Below are positions 1 through 11,179 of a stretch of DNA of 64,000 nt, piece after piece (position 1 is the first letter of the stretch; every line of letters starts with the position of its first letter). Where the stretch lies: NCBI GenBank assembly GCA_029204225.1, contig CM055100.1, positions 54,801,597 to 54,865,596 of the forward strand, given 5' to 3'. Made by a program: the position numbers and the translations under genes. Below the pieces are notes generated by a model. It searched no databases. It had not been told where the DNA came from and worked only from the letters and a program-made list of their open reading frames with translations. This DNA comes from Diphasiastrum complanatum. Its lineage: Eukaryota > Streptophyta > Lycopodiopsida > Lycopodiales > Lycopodiaceae.

Positions 1-109
1 ACTAATAGGCATGAGAGATGCTCTTTCATAAACACATGCTGAAATGTTCAATCAACATTCAATGCCTTAGAATTGACTGATGCATGGCTGAGAAAAGTAA
101 AGAGATTGA

Positions 110-589
110 TGCGAAATTGGCTTCGCGAACGTCAAACAATTCAGATGGATTTCAGATATGATTGTTGGTCACTACCAGATGTATCATTCCTACAGTCCTC
201 CAGAATGTAGACATAAACTGCTAATCTACGTTTTGATTAACACAACATTCAACAAAATTCAACCAGTGTGTAAAATTGATTAAATGAGTGAATGAGATAC
301 ACAAACGATGGCGGACAACAATTCATTCAGGATTAGACAAGATAAGAGTGATATGTGCGTAATGGCTACAATATCATCTATTGATATTCTCGCTGTATGA
401 CAGACCCACACAACGCGTTGGCGTGATAGAAGCGGTGCTCTCCCACGAGCAATGTCTCATTTACTAGCGGACTTCTTGGATCTATGTGGATCTTGCTTAC
501 AAAACTTGTCTCGCTCGCAAGCGAACTTCTATTATGTATTCTGTCTATCTATCTTGCTTACTAGCATTAGACTATTATATCATGCATCA
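110..589 (-). repeat. LTR (3' copy) of the gag-only element
   Basis: This copy matches 1464-1953 over its whole length with scattered substitutions. It begins TGCGAAATTGG and ends ATGCATCA on the plus strand, compatible with TG...CA ends. The shared sequence continues as ACCAGAA after the CA, so the true end may lie slightly further right. Confidence 0.65.
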
Positions 590-1061
590 ACCAGAAGGTA
601 TATAATCGCGTCGTGTAACTTCTAGATTAGAGTGATTAAACATCTACAAGTAATCACAAATTACAAGAGTGGCAGATTAGCCACGACCTAGAGTGCATCT
701 GCTGATGTCATGATATCAGATCAGATATCTGTACTTCTTGGTACTTGCATGATCTTGTTGATCATTTTTGGAATGTGAGGGTCGAAAAAGACGTCGCAAT
801 GATTTTTGTGTCGCTTAGTGTCTTTTGACTTTCGCGTCGTCTGACTTTCTCCCGCTGTACCGCAAAAAATTCTCTTTCGCAAATTTTTCACGTTCGTGTC
901 TTTTCGTCAAGGTGTTCTGCATTTTTCTGCACTAGAATTGTGTAGTGACAAGAAGAGATCTTTCATCTTCCTTACAAAATATGTGAGGTCTTTTCTATCC
1001 CACTGTATTGTCAGCTGATTTTCTAACATCATTATTTGATTTCGTGATTTCGTTTGAAATC

Positions 1062-1370
1062 TCATGAGCAGTGTATCTCACATCTCCTTTGCCTTGGAGA
1101 GTGTATCCAGGTCAAGCGTGTATCTTCGATGGAAGATGATAGAAAGGCTACTACCTTGTCATTTGTCTCCCTCCACTCGCGTAGCTCTTTGCCTGATGTT
1201 GTAGTCATCTCCTCTGTGCCATCCACCCAGGGAAATAAAATTTCACCCTTCAATATCAGTGAGGTCTTAACTTTCCATACTAGAAAGTTAGACCTTGAAG
1301 AATCCAGAACTGTACAGATCTTGGATTGAATGATGCTGATTAAAGCCATTGCTTCTGAATTCGTGTTCAC
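1062..1370 (-). pseudogene. Copia gag N-terminal fragment
   Basis: The 102-codon reading frame contains a pattern typical of the N-terminus of plant Copia gag proteins: a short substrate-like stretch, then FLVWKVKTSLILKGE, then FPWVDGTEE, then a W-x5-D segment leading into an acidic/basic helix. The rest of gag (the UBN2 core and zinc knuckle) and all of pol are missing. It starts about 80 nt inside the primer binding site, the usual place for a gag start. It is open over 102 codons, but whether the short protein is made cannot be told. Confidence 0.5.
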
Positions 1371-1463
1371 TTGTTGATGATTGATCGTTGAATGCTTTAG
1401 CCCCTTTAATCTAATAGCCTTCGGCTATATTAGACTCTGACAAGATGGATCTGGTACCACTTA

Positions 1464-1953
1464 TGCAAAATTGGCTTCGCGAACGTCAAACAATTCAGAT
1501 GGATTTCAGATATGATTGTTGGTCACTGCCAACTGTATCATTCCTACAGTCCTCCAAAATGTAGACAGACACTGTTGATCTACGTTTTGATTAACACAAT
1601 ATTCAACAAAATTCAACTAGTGTGCAGAATGATAAAATGAGTGAATGAGATACACAAATGATGGCGGATAGCAACTCATTCAAGATTAGACAAGATAAGA
1701 GTGATATATGCGTAATGGCTACAATATCATCTATTAATCTTCTCATTTTTTGTGCTCTGTATAATAGACCCACACAAAGCATTGGTGTGAGAGAAGTGAT
1801 GTTCTCCCATGAGTAATGTCTTGCTTACTAGCGGACTTCTTGGATCTCTATGGATCTTGCTTACAGAACTTGTCTCGCTCACAGGTGGACTTCTATTCTG
1901 TATCCTATCTATCTATCTTGCTTACTAGCATTAGACTACTATATCATGCATCA
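1464..1953 (-). repeat. LTR (5' copy) of the gag-only element
   Basis: Partner of the repeat at 110-589. The probable primer binding site (1447-1459, minus strand) lies 4 nt inside its inner edge, which identifies it as the 5' LTR of a minus-strand element. Confidence 0.65.
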
Positions 1954-1960
1954 ACCAGAA

Positions 1961-2426
1961 TGTAACCCTAAAGGATTGCCTCTAAGATGAGGATAGGAGA
2001 ACACAATAGGAGAGACTATGGAGCCAAACCGCCTAGATCAAAACTGGATCTAGCCCCCAAGCCATGCCATGTGAAACAAGTGAAGAAGAGAGACACTGGT
2101 AACCTAAACCCAATATGTCGACAGGAGAATCCCCACCTCATTATATAGAGAGTAGAGTCATGTGCATCTAACCATGCAATCCCCATGCAGGTCAACTATA
2201 GATAGATAACATCTCTTCATGCAGTCCTCCTGCCTATATCCGTCACATAGACATGCATTACTCCATATGTCTCAATTAGAGTGTCTGGGTCCTCTCAAGG
2301 TAATTAGTCAAAAACTGGCCTTGACATGGAATTAAATCATGGCATGACCAATAATCGCGAGTACTGGAGGACCTGGTCTACCATATTAGGACTATTCCAG
2401 GTCCTTAACCGAATATGGCCATAACA
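1961..2426 (-). repeat. Probable lone LTR with adjacent polypurine tract
   Basis: The segment begins TGTAACCC and ends CCATAACA (TG...CA). On the minus strand it is directly preceded by a purine-rich tract (AAGGAGGGAAAA, about 2427-2440) as expected upstream of a 3' LTR. A TATA-like TATATAGAGAG lies near 2140. It abuts the right end of the preceding element. I found no second copy in the window, so it is a remnant or the LTR of an element whose other end is lost. Confidence 0.4.
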
Positions 2427-2440
2427 TTTTTCCCTCCTTA

Positions 2441-4590
2441 AACTGCTTCTCTCCTTAGAAGCTCCTTAAAATAGGAAAGAATTACAAGAACAGTTCCTTT
2501 AACTTTCAACATTAACGTAGAAAATCATTATCCTTAGTTTGACTTTCATATCAAACAAGTACTCAAAGATAAACCAATTTCTAATCATTAATCTCTGTTC
2601 TGGAGTACAACTCAAGTTTGAAAAGTACTCTAAGCAATAAATTTCTCAACTAGGTTACACTCAACACAAGCTAGTAATACACTTTCATGTAAAATACTTA
2701 CATGAACCACTGAGTGAAATATTTCCTAACATAGGAGATTTAAAGTTAAAGAAAATAATAATTACAGTCTGAAATCATCCACAAATCTGGCAGACAATTT
2801 ATAAAATTTCCAAGTACAACTATCATTAGAATCCAATTCTAAAATATGATAATTCATTTAACTAAAAACTCTAGGAAAATCATTAAGATATAGAATGATT
2901 AAAACTCAACTCTGAGTATCCCAAATACTCTTTTGAGTTAAATGCTCCTATTTCTAGCACCAAATGCAAGAAAATAGCATTCATTCGTCTTAATAGACTC
3001 GTCTATCTCCTATGATAAGTGGAGATCCAATTAAATGAAGAATTGTACTCAAGCATCTACAAACCATAAATTGTAGCAGAATAGCATCCGCTAGATAAAT
3101 AGATAATGTCCGTAAAATCCATAGGCTCTCAATTAAAATACTGGAGTAAACATTGTTTTAGAAATATTTGGAGGATTTCTTGATTTTGGAACGAATTAAT
3201 TTTCTCTCTATCCTCTCTAGTACATGCTTGTGTGCTCGAACTTAAGTTCGAGCAAAGGAGCATGTGCTCAAACTTAAGTTCAAGCATAGGTCTTTGTCAA
3301 ATTTGTGTGATTGAACTTAATTTTGAGCCTAAGACCTCATAAAAGAAAAGAATGGGACTTGGGATTGTCCCAAAATTACTAAAATAGTGTTAGGTAGAGA
3401 GATTCAAAAACACTTATTTGAATTCTTACTCAATTAATAGATCAAGAATTAACCATCACACTTAAGAAACATCACCATTCATTTGAATCTACTTACAATA
3501 ATTAAGTATTTATTTATGATTCGTCAATCATAAATATTTAGATTCATATGATTCGTCAATCATAATTTTCTAGAATCCAAAACCATAATCATTTACAGGA
3601 TATTGAAGTATATGTCCAACATAACTCAGGAAAAATGGAATCATTCCAAACTCTTTCCACTAAGAAAATACTGGATTTAGGAATAATTTTCAAACAAGAT
3701 TCTTTAACTGAAGTGCAAAATTCAAGTTATATAAATCACTAGTAATTAAAGATTAAATGCATACCAAAATGACAATCTTCTTCAACTACAAAAACTTTAG
3801 ATTACAATCTAGAATCCAATCTAGATACCCAAAGTCTCACTGAATATCAATTCAGTTATTATTTTTGGATCCATTATGATTCGTTATCCAATTGAGCTCT
3901 CTGGGATACAATCACTAATGAGCTGAGTCCCTTCGTTAACTAAGGAATACTCTATCCCAAGAATAATGTATATCCAATGCACACAATTTTAACTGATGGA
4001 CCCAAATGATTCACTAATCATGCGTCTTACAAGCAATATAATTCAAAACCATCAGTTCTCGGTGAATCCACATCACATTGATCATTTTATCAATTAATTT
4101 CATCTTGGAGTAATCAACTACTCAAGTTAATTGCCAATGATTCAAAAATCTCAAATGTCTAGGTGCAGATCTCAATTATACTAGTATGACACCACATTTA
4201 GATCCTCATCCAAACCATTTATAAGTTAATCCATAAATCTACAATCCAAAGATTTGTTAACTCTGCAAGTATCTGTCAAAACAATACTTGATCACATATT
4301 TATGTTCACCGACTAAGTTAAGTGCACCAAATAACTCTAGTAACCAAGAATACATAGTAGATTCATACAAGATTAATCGTGCACATATGTGACCTCACTA
4401 TGACGAGGCGCTGACGTCCTACGTGTATAAGCCCATCCCAATGAACACACTAAATAAATAGTTTAAGTTGTGTTCTAGTGACTTGGGCCCTAGTTTCCAT
4501 CATGGCAGCATCCCCTTACAGAGGTGTGCAAGTGGTGCATAGGATGCTAATTCTACCATACCAGATCTGATCTTTTTGGGTAGTTCGACA
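2441..4590. other. AT-rich DNA without recognisable genes
   Basis: No open frame of useful length on either strand and no domain-like translation. The stretch is uniformly AT-rich, with short local repeats such as the ATGATTCGTCAATCAT palindromes near 3516 and 3549 and the palindrome cluster at 3233. It could be the untranslated interior of a large non-coding LTR element, given the adjacent polypurine tract and LTR, but this is inference. Confidence 0.5.
3233..3286. repeat. Two successive palindromes of 22 bp
   Basis: Positions 3233-3254 form a perfect palindrome: TGCTCGAACTT followed directly by its exact reverse complement. Ten bases later, 3265-3286 repeats it with two changes (G to A in each arm), and a more decayed third version follows at about 3311. 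Such arrays can extrude hairpins or bind dimeric proteins; nothing here tells which. Confidence 0.7.
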
Positions 4591-4599
4591 TAGTAATTT

Positions 4600-5870
4600 G
4601 CCAAGATAATATAGTCAGGAATCGGGCAACCCTTCACTAGATGGAAGATCCAATGGGTGTAGTCTCGAATGGTTTCATCAGGTGGTGGATTGCTTCAAGG
4701 TCCGCATAATGATGCTAGTGTTCCGACTTTTTTTTTTTTCAAAAATGCCATGATTATGTGGTTTTTGTCAAGTTTAGCTAAAAGGATCAAACGTGAGCTT
4801 AAATGCCATAATGAGTACACAATGTTGCAAAATGCTAGGGATGATGCAATTTGGGAGGAGGATGAAGATTCAGACGATGAGCCGAATATCAGTATGTTGC
4901 CTTATACAACAGGGTAGACCACTACGACATCCACCACTATTGCATCAACAAATGTCAACGCTACTGCAAAAATGATGCTCAATGAGTTCGAGAAACTCGA
5001 GAAGAACCAACAAAAATAGATGGAAAAGTTGCAGTACCAATTTGATGAGAAGATCAGAGCATTGGAAAATTTCCATGGACAAGCAAACAAGGAACTTGAG
5101 AAGTTTGCAAAGACTTTTCCTACCAGGACAAATGTTTGGTATTCAATTTGTACAGGAAATCACACAGTAAATGAGTTTCCTCAATTGAAAAAACTAATGG
5201 AAATCAGTGTATGCCATTTATGTAATTCGCCTAATCATGAGATTGCTTTTTGCAGCTTCAATCCCCGGATAATTCAGCAACAATATGTCCAAATGTAATA
5301 CCGAGAACCACAATATTGAGGTAATCCAACAGCCAGACCTCTACAATCTGCTCTTGGATACCCGAGACGTTTAGCTTTACCTGCCCCACCAAAGCACCTC
5401 GCTCCTCCTGCCAATTTGATGGAACCATAACCGTATAGAAGTACCGAGCAATGGAACTATGGTAATGATCAAGAAGGTGGATCTTCAGAATAGTATGCTA
5501 TTTATGCTACCGTGCAACAACAAGCATCTAGAAACTGGACTAGAGCACCACTTGGATGTTTTGCATGTGGAGAAAATCACAGAGTTGCAGAATGTTCAAA
5601 TAAAAAAAAAAATGTACCATTCTATCGTGACTGTGGTTATGGGCATTGCTATAAAGACTGTCCAGCAAGACCGAAGCCACCACCACCAGCTACAACTCCT
5701 GTAAATTTCATAACAATCAAGCGAAGACCAGTCGCTCAAAATAAATCGAATGTACCCTTGATGGTGGTCACCAGAGCACAGAAGCAAAAAGAATTAGTAG
5801 CAGATCTAGCATGCAAAGTACAAATGGCAATTCCTATGGTAGCTCAAGTTTCTACTTATACCTACCTTGA
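4600..5870 (+). pseudogene. Gypsy-type gag relic with zinc knuckles
   Basis: Several frame-disrupted segments form one gag-like protein. An acidic stretch DAIWEEDEDSDDEP (about 4842-4890) is followed by a helical segment (about 5020-5120). Then come a cysteine cluster CHLCNSPNHEIAFC, a Pro-rich linker, and zinc-knuckle-like clusters CFACGENHRVAEC and CGYGHCYKDCP (about 5550-5680). The same order occurs at 60.2-61.5 kb, where a matching DAIWEEDEGSD and a CFICGEIGHFMADC knuckle occur, so both come from one Gypsy family. Stops and frameshifts (for example at 4915 and 5297) rule out a working gene. It ends abruptly near 5970 at a T-run where Copia sequence begins. Confidence 0.6.
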
Positions 5871-5977
5871 GTATTTTATTCTAAGATGGGTCTTTTCTAA
5901 GCCAAAAGAGCTCAATTCATATTTGGCATTTTTAGGATCCCTACTTACAACATTAGATAGATTTTTCCAATATTTTT

Positions 5978-8900
5978 TTTTTCATGAAAATCAATCTCAA
6001 GGCCAACATCACCAATGAGAAGGAAGACACTATTGCAAGTGATGGAGAGGGATCTCTTATGGTCTCTAGCTTCTCATCCACTCCTTTCTCTTATGATGGA
6101 GTCAAGAAATCAATATACATTGCAAATGATTTTGAATGTCCTATTGAAGGCATAGGGAACATTCCCTTAAAGCTTGCATCCTCTACAGTTCTTTCTCTTT
6201 CTAAAGTGCTTTATGTGCCTAAGCTTACTAAGAATCTCATTAGTGTTGGCCAATATCTCATTAGTGTTGGCCAATTGCTTGACAATGGCCTTGATGTAAA
6301 ATTCAATGCTGATTTTTGTACTATCAAGAAGAATGATGAGATACTTGCATTAGGATCTAGATTTGGAGGCATCTATAAACTAGATCCAAATGCATATGTG
6401 AATTCTTGTAATGTCACTCTTGTGAACAAGCTCTATATGGAGGAATTATGGCATAGGAGGTTGGGACATCCCAACTACAAATCCATGCTCTCTATGATCA
6501 AAGAGGTCAAAGCTATTGGCTTGCCAAAGTCATTCTCCAAGAAGATCAAGCCTTGTGAGGCTTGTGCTATTGCTAAATATCACAAAAAGCCATTTACAAG
6601 ATCTTCTATCAAAAGCAAGCATCCTTTGGAGTTAATCCACTCGGATGTGCATTTTCCATCAACTATAAGCAAGGGAGGGGCCACTTGTTTTGTTACTTTC
6701 ATTGATGATTTCACAAGATTCACTTGGATATATCTTCTTGCTTCTAAATCTATGGTGTTTGATCATTTCCTTATTTTCAAAGCTTATGTAGAGAAGCAAT
6801 TATCATTCAAGATTAAAGCTCTTAAATGTGATGTTGGTGGTGAATATATCTCCAATAAATTTCATGATTTTTGTGAGCTTGAAGGCATTAAAAGAGAGTT
6901 CTCTTGTGCCTATTCTCCATCTCCAAATGGAGTGGCTGAGAGAAAGAATAGATCTCTATGTGAATGTGCAAAATCTATGAGAATTGAGGCATCTTTGCCC
7001 AAAGATTTTTGGGGAGAAGATTTTTGGGGAGAAGCTATTAATTGTGCAAATTATCTCTGCAATAGGCTCCCACATATAGCTCTTGGAGGAAAGTCACCAT
7101 ACGAAATCTTATATTTGAAGAAGCCTAAGGTTGATCACCTTAGAGTTTTTGGATGCATACGATTTGCCCATATTCCCTTGGAAACAAGGAAGGAGGAAGA
7201 TCCTAGTGCATGCAAAGGATCATGGTTGGATACTCATCCACCAAAAAGGCCTATAGAGTCTTTGTACTCTCTACTTCTCAAGTTATTGAAAGTAGAGATG
7301 TTGTCTTTCATGAAGATCAACATTCATCTTTTGAAGAGGCTGAGATCAAGAAGTCTATAGATGCATCTCCTATTATTGATTTTGAAGACAATTATGATGT
7401 GATGGGGTCGAGAATTGAAGAAGACTCTCCTCGGATTTTCTCAGCAAGAAGATCCTTGAGAGATAGATCCGAGCCTAAGAGTCTCTCATATGTTGACAAA
7501 GGCAAACAAGTGAATCTTGATTCCACTAATTATGTTTTTTATGTCTCTCATGAAGAGCCAAAGAATGTACAAGAGGAAGTCAATACCAAGGAGTGGTATG
7601 ATGCCATGAAGCAAGAGTATGATGCATTGATCACCAACAATACTTGGGAGCTTGTGGATCCTCCATCCAACAAGCATGTGATTGGTTGCAAATGGGTATT
7701 TCAGATCAAGTACAATCATGATGGCACCATCAACAAGTATAAAGCAAGATTATGTGCCAAAGGATTTGCTCAAATCCATGGCCTTGATTATCATGGAAAG
7801 CTTTTCACCCGTTGCAAAGATGGTGACAATAAGAATTCTTATTTCTCTTGCTTGTTTCTTTAAGTGGAAGGTGTTCCAATTAGATGTATCCGATGCTTTT
7901 CTAAATGGTTATCTTGAGGAGGAGATCTATATGGAACAACCTCAAGGATTCATCAAGGATGAGTCCAAAGTGTGCTTGCTCTTCAAAAGTCTTTATGGAC
8001 TCAAGCAAGCACCAAGATCATGGTATTCAAGACTTAATTCTTTTCTTATCTCACTAGGATTTACTCTTAGTGACTATGGTCTTTCCATGTATCTAAAGTT
8101 TGTTGATAGTAATATTGTCATTCTTCTCATTTATGTTGATGACATTATCCTTTGTGGAAGTTGTATCAAGCTAGTTGATGAAACTAAGCTAGCACTTGGA
8201 TGTGAGATTAAAATGCAAGATCTAGGAGAAATACATTACATCCTAGGCCTAGAGATTGATTTTTATGAAGATCATGTTTTTATATGCCAATTTAGATATG
8301 CTCACTCTATGTTGAAAAAATTCCATATGGAAAATTCTAAGAGCATAGATACTCCAATGGAGCAAATTGTAAAAGATCCTAATAAAGGTGATGAAAGATC
8401 CTTCTAGGAAATCACACTTTTTAGGAGTCTTGTAGGCTCCTTGATTTGGCTTACCATTACTGGGCCCGATTTAAGTTTTTGTGTGCACAAATTGAGTCAA
8501 TTCATGCAAGATTCTAAGATTCATCACTGGAAGATGGCCAAGAGGATTCTAAGATATATATCTTCATCTTGTGATTATGGTCTACTTTATAAAAGTGAAG
8601 ATCTATCCATTGTTAGCTACTCGGATTCGGATTTTGCAAGTGACAAGATGGATCAAAAGTCTATTAGTGCATACACTATATTTCTTGGAGGCAATCTAAT
8701 ATCTTGGCTTTCCAAAAAGCAAGATACTATATCTCTCTCTTCATGTGAGGCCGAGTACAAAGCAGTCACTACAACCACCAAAGAGGTGCTTTGGATCAAG
8801 AGATTATTACTGGAGCTAAAGTGCATCAAGGAATATGATCTACCAATGATCAAGTGTGATAATATCTCGACCCAAGCTCTTGCCAATAATCCCATATTTC

Positions 8901-9093
8901 ATGCAAGAAGTAAGCATATAGAAGTGGCTTTTGTGAGAGAAAAGCTTATTGGAGGAGAAATCTATTAATTGGAGCATGTCAACTCATCCTCTTGTATTGT
9001 CGATCTACTCACCAAGCCTTTGAGCAAAAGTGCTTTCATCAAGCATAGATCTAATCTTGGAGTTATATCAAGATCAATGCTCAAATCTTCATA
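5978..9093 (+). pseudogene. Decayed Copia pol (integrase, RT, RNase H)
   Basis: Translation in shifting frames gives a nearly complete Copia pol. Integrase has a HHCC zinc site (ELWHRRLGHPN, later CEACAIAKYH) and a DDE core (IHSDVHF, TFIDDFTRFTW, ERKNRSLCE). RT spans about 7560-8400 with YVDDIIL. RNase H carries SYSDSDFAS and SSCEAEYKA, followed by a SKHIEV tail. It resembles the 25-29 kb copy. Breaks include frameshifts near 7230 and 7790 and stops at 8405 and 8966. The protease active-site stretch (DSGASSHM in relatives) is deleted between SYDG and VKKSIY. Two small in-frame duplications are present (LISVGQ twice near 6240; DFWGE twice near 7010). It cannot encode a working polyprotein. Its 5' part is lost at the Gypsy junction. 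Confidence 0.9.
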
Positions 9094-9109
9094 GATAATT
9101 TTTTAGAAG

Positions 9110-9960
9110 TGTGAAGAATTGAAAAAGATTATCTATGTTAGAAATATGGGTCTTATGTTTTTTATATCAAGCATCTAGGTGTAGGATGTTGATAGGACCA
9201 AATTTGGCATAGATGGCAAATTACCCATTTCCACTTGTAATGCCACTATTTAGCCAAAATAGAGTAAGAGGCTAAACTCGTGTGTAATCTTCAAAAACAA
9301 GATATACCAACTTGTAAAGACTGGAAGACCTTGAGAAAAAGGGATATAACGAAGAACTAATCACTAAATGACCACTTATACTTGTGGTAATGAATTTTGA
9401 TGGGAGGGAAGTTTTCTTACTTGGAAGGGATTAACAGTATTAGCAACACACTTTATGAAAAGCATTTTTCTCAACAGAATGGAAAAATCATACCATGATG
9501 CATGGGAATGTTTTTACCATCCTAAGAGCCTTACACATCAATATTTTAAAAACGTACCTTAGGATGATCACGCTTGAAATATCAATCTTATGTGCTATGA
9601 TTGAATTTCAAGAAAGAAATGAATTTGGATGACCATCAATGAGTGTCATGATAAATGCTACCATTAGTTATCTCGAGAAGATGACTAATGAACACAAACT
9701 ATGAAAGGGATGTTGACTTGGTAGTTTCACTTGTCACCAAAAACAAGTCATGATACATAAACTCTAGATGAAAGAAATACACACTTCCTAAAACCATCTT
9801 TGGGAAATGAAGAACCAACAATGATGAGTTGTGATTTAGACCACACCCACTCTACGGGTATATAGCAGCATGCGAAATTAGGTGATATATAAATCATCAA
9901 GGGAATTATTGGGTGTAGAGAGGAATGAATTGGAGAGAGTGGAATGTTCTAAAAGTTCAA
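9110..9960 (+). repeat. 3' LTR of the decayed Copia element (right end uncertain)
   Basis: It begins TGTGAAGAATTG just after the end of the RNase H reading frame. It is recognisably related in inverted orientation to the LTR at 48.9-49.7 kb, with similar stretches such as GGCATAGATGGCAAATT versus GGCATATATGGCAAATT followed by a shared TGTAATGCC. No 5' partner exists in the window because the element is truncated on the left. The right boundary is a guess. Confidence 0.5.
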
Positions 9961-10059
9961 TAATATCTATGACAAATATGAGACTGGAGTAGAACAAGAC
10001 CCACCCCTTCTAGAGTTGTTGAGAACTTCAAAACATCCACCCAGGTTGAGAGGAAGTCT

Positions 10060-10251
10060 TTGCCACTAGCACCACTAGAACAAGACCACTACATATCATC
10101 ATATAGTGAGATAAAAAGCCTAAACATTAAGGGCATGACAGATGAACGTCGACCACAACAATATTGTCCTATGCTTCGCATCACCGGACTCTATGTGACC
10201 ATCATAGGACTCGATAGTACGTGGCCTTCGAACTGGAGACTTAGCACTTGA
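10060..10251 (+). CDS. Unidentified small ORF
   Basis: A 63-codon frame in the same orientation as the ORF at 10381. I recognise no domain. It is too short to support a product on its own, but the two ORFs may be pieces of one decayed gene, since both sit in a stretch that is less AT-rich than the surrounding DNA. Confidence 0.15.
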   Translation: MPLAPLEQDHYISSYSEIKSLNIKGMTDERRPQQYCPMLRITGLYVTIIGLDSTWPSNWRLST

Positions 10252-10380
10252 AGTTGATAACGAGGGATTTCGAATAAGAGCCACACTATACATCAAAATA
10301 AATCAGCAATGGATATTAGTGACCACACGGACCTTACAATTGCAACCCATTGAGCAAGTGTTAACCTCGATAGACTTCCC

Positions 10381-10770
10381 ATGACAAGTACAACACTAAG
10401 TGACCTTCCCCTACTAGGAGACTTCTGTCAGGTAGTACGACAAGGGGAAACTTATTACTACTTCTATAGCCCTTATGTCCAACATTTTCTCATCCTAGGA
10501 GATCGATTGTTTAGAGTCAGACATAGAGTAGATGAAAGTACTTTAAGCGTGTATGAACTAGCAGCAAATCTAAATTGGGTATGTGTAGGCCTAACAACCA
10601 TCCGTTATACTAAGTTAGTGATACCCCGTCAGCCTCCCCCACCAGCTCCTACTGATGATGATCTAACTGCCACTCTTAGACGCATTACCGAAACTTTAGA
10701 AGAGCCAACCCCAACTTCAGAAGAGCCAACCTCTACACTTGAAACTAACAAACGGTCTCGACATCCATAG
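10381..10770 (+). CDS. Hypothetical protein, Pro/Thr/Glu-rich C-terminus
   Basis: The 129-codon frame starts at an ATG and has two parts. Residues 1-85 look like a compact domain with an aromatic cluster YYYFYSPYVQ and a DRLFRVRHRV strand-like segment. Residues 86-129 are low complexity, with a PPPPAP run and repeats of EEPT. I cannot assign a family. The composition of the first part is protein-like, so it may be a real small gene or a piece of a transposon accessory protein. There is no matching copy elsewhere in the window. Confidence 0.3.
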   Translation: MTSTTLSDLPLLGDFCQVVRQGETYYYFYSPYVQHFLILGDRLFRVRHRVDESTLSVYELAANLNWVCVGLTTIRYTKLVIPRQPPPPAPTDDDLTATLRRITETLEEPTPTSEEPTSTLETNKRSRHP

Positions 10771-11179
10771 GTACACTCAGAAAACTACGTTATGAATGGA
10801 GGACATTTTGGTCCACGCAGATTTTGTTTAGTTTTACGTGTGGATTTTCATGGAATCCAATTCATTACTTTTTATTTCTTGTAAGGAAATCCACCGGCAA
10901 GATTGATATAACACTAGGTTGTTTAGCACATAAAACTATTGAAATAACACATTTTTAAATAGCACATATTTATATAAGTGTTTAAAAGGATATACAAACC
11001 TAATCATCGATGATAAATTGTAAGGCATATTTCGTATGTCATCCTTGAAACAACCTCAAATAGAAAGTGGAAGTATGAATTGCAATATCTTATGCCAATC
11101 ATGCAACTTCAATCTGCTTAATTTACCATCTTTGGTAAATGATTTGCATAAAAAATGTACATAGCCTGTTGGAGTTTGC

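Larger units (their letters stand above)
110..1960 (-). mobile_element. Short non-autonomous Copia-type LTR element (gag only)
   Basis: Two direct repeats of about 480-490 bp (about 110-589 and 1464-1953, similarity continuing about 7 bp further) flank 0.87 kb. The minus strand reads TGGTACCAGATCC next to the right-hand repeat (1447-1459), a slightly altered initiator-tRNA-Met primer binding site, so the element runs right to left. The only coding trace is a gag N-terminal fragment on the same strand. Protease, integrase, RT and RNase H are absent, so any movement would need proteins supplied by a relative. No clear 5-bp target duplication was found and the outer LTR ends are uncertain by a few bases. 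Confidence 0.7.

Noticed and set aside
1054-1329. 91-codon plus-strand ORF
   Set aside because: It is the antisense shadow of the gag fragment at 1062-1370.
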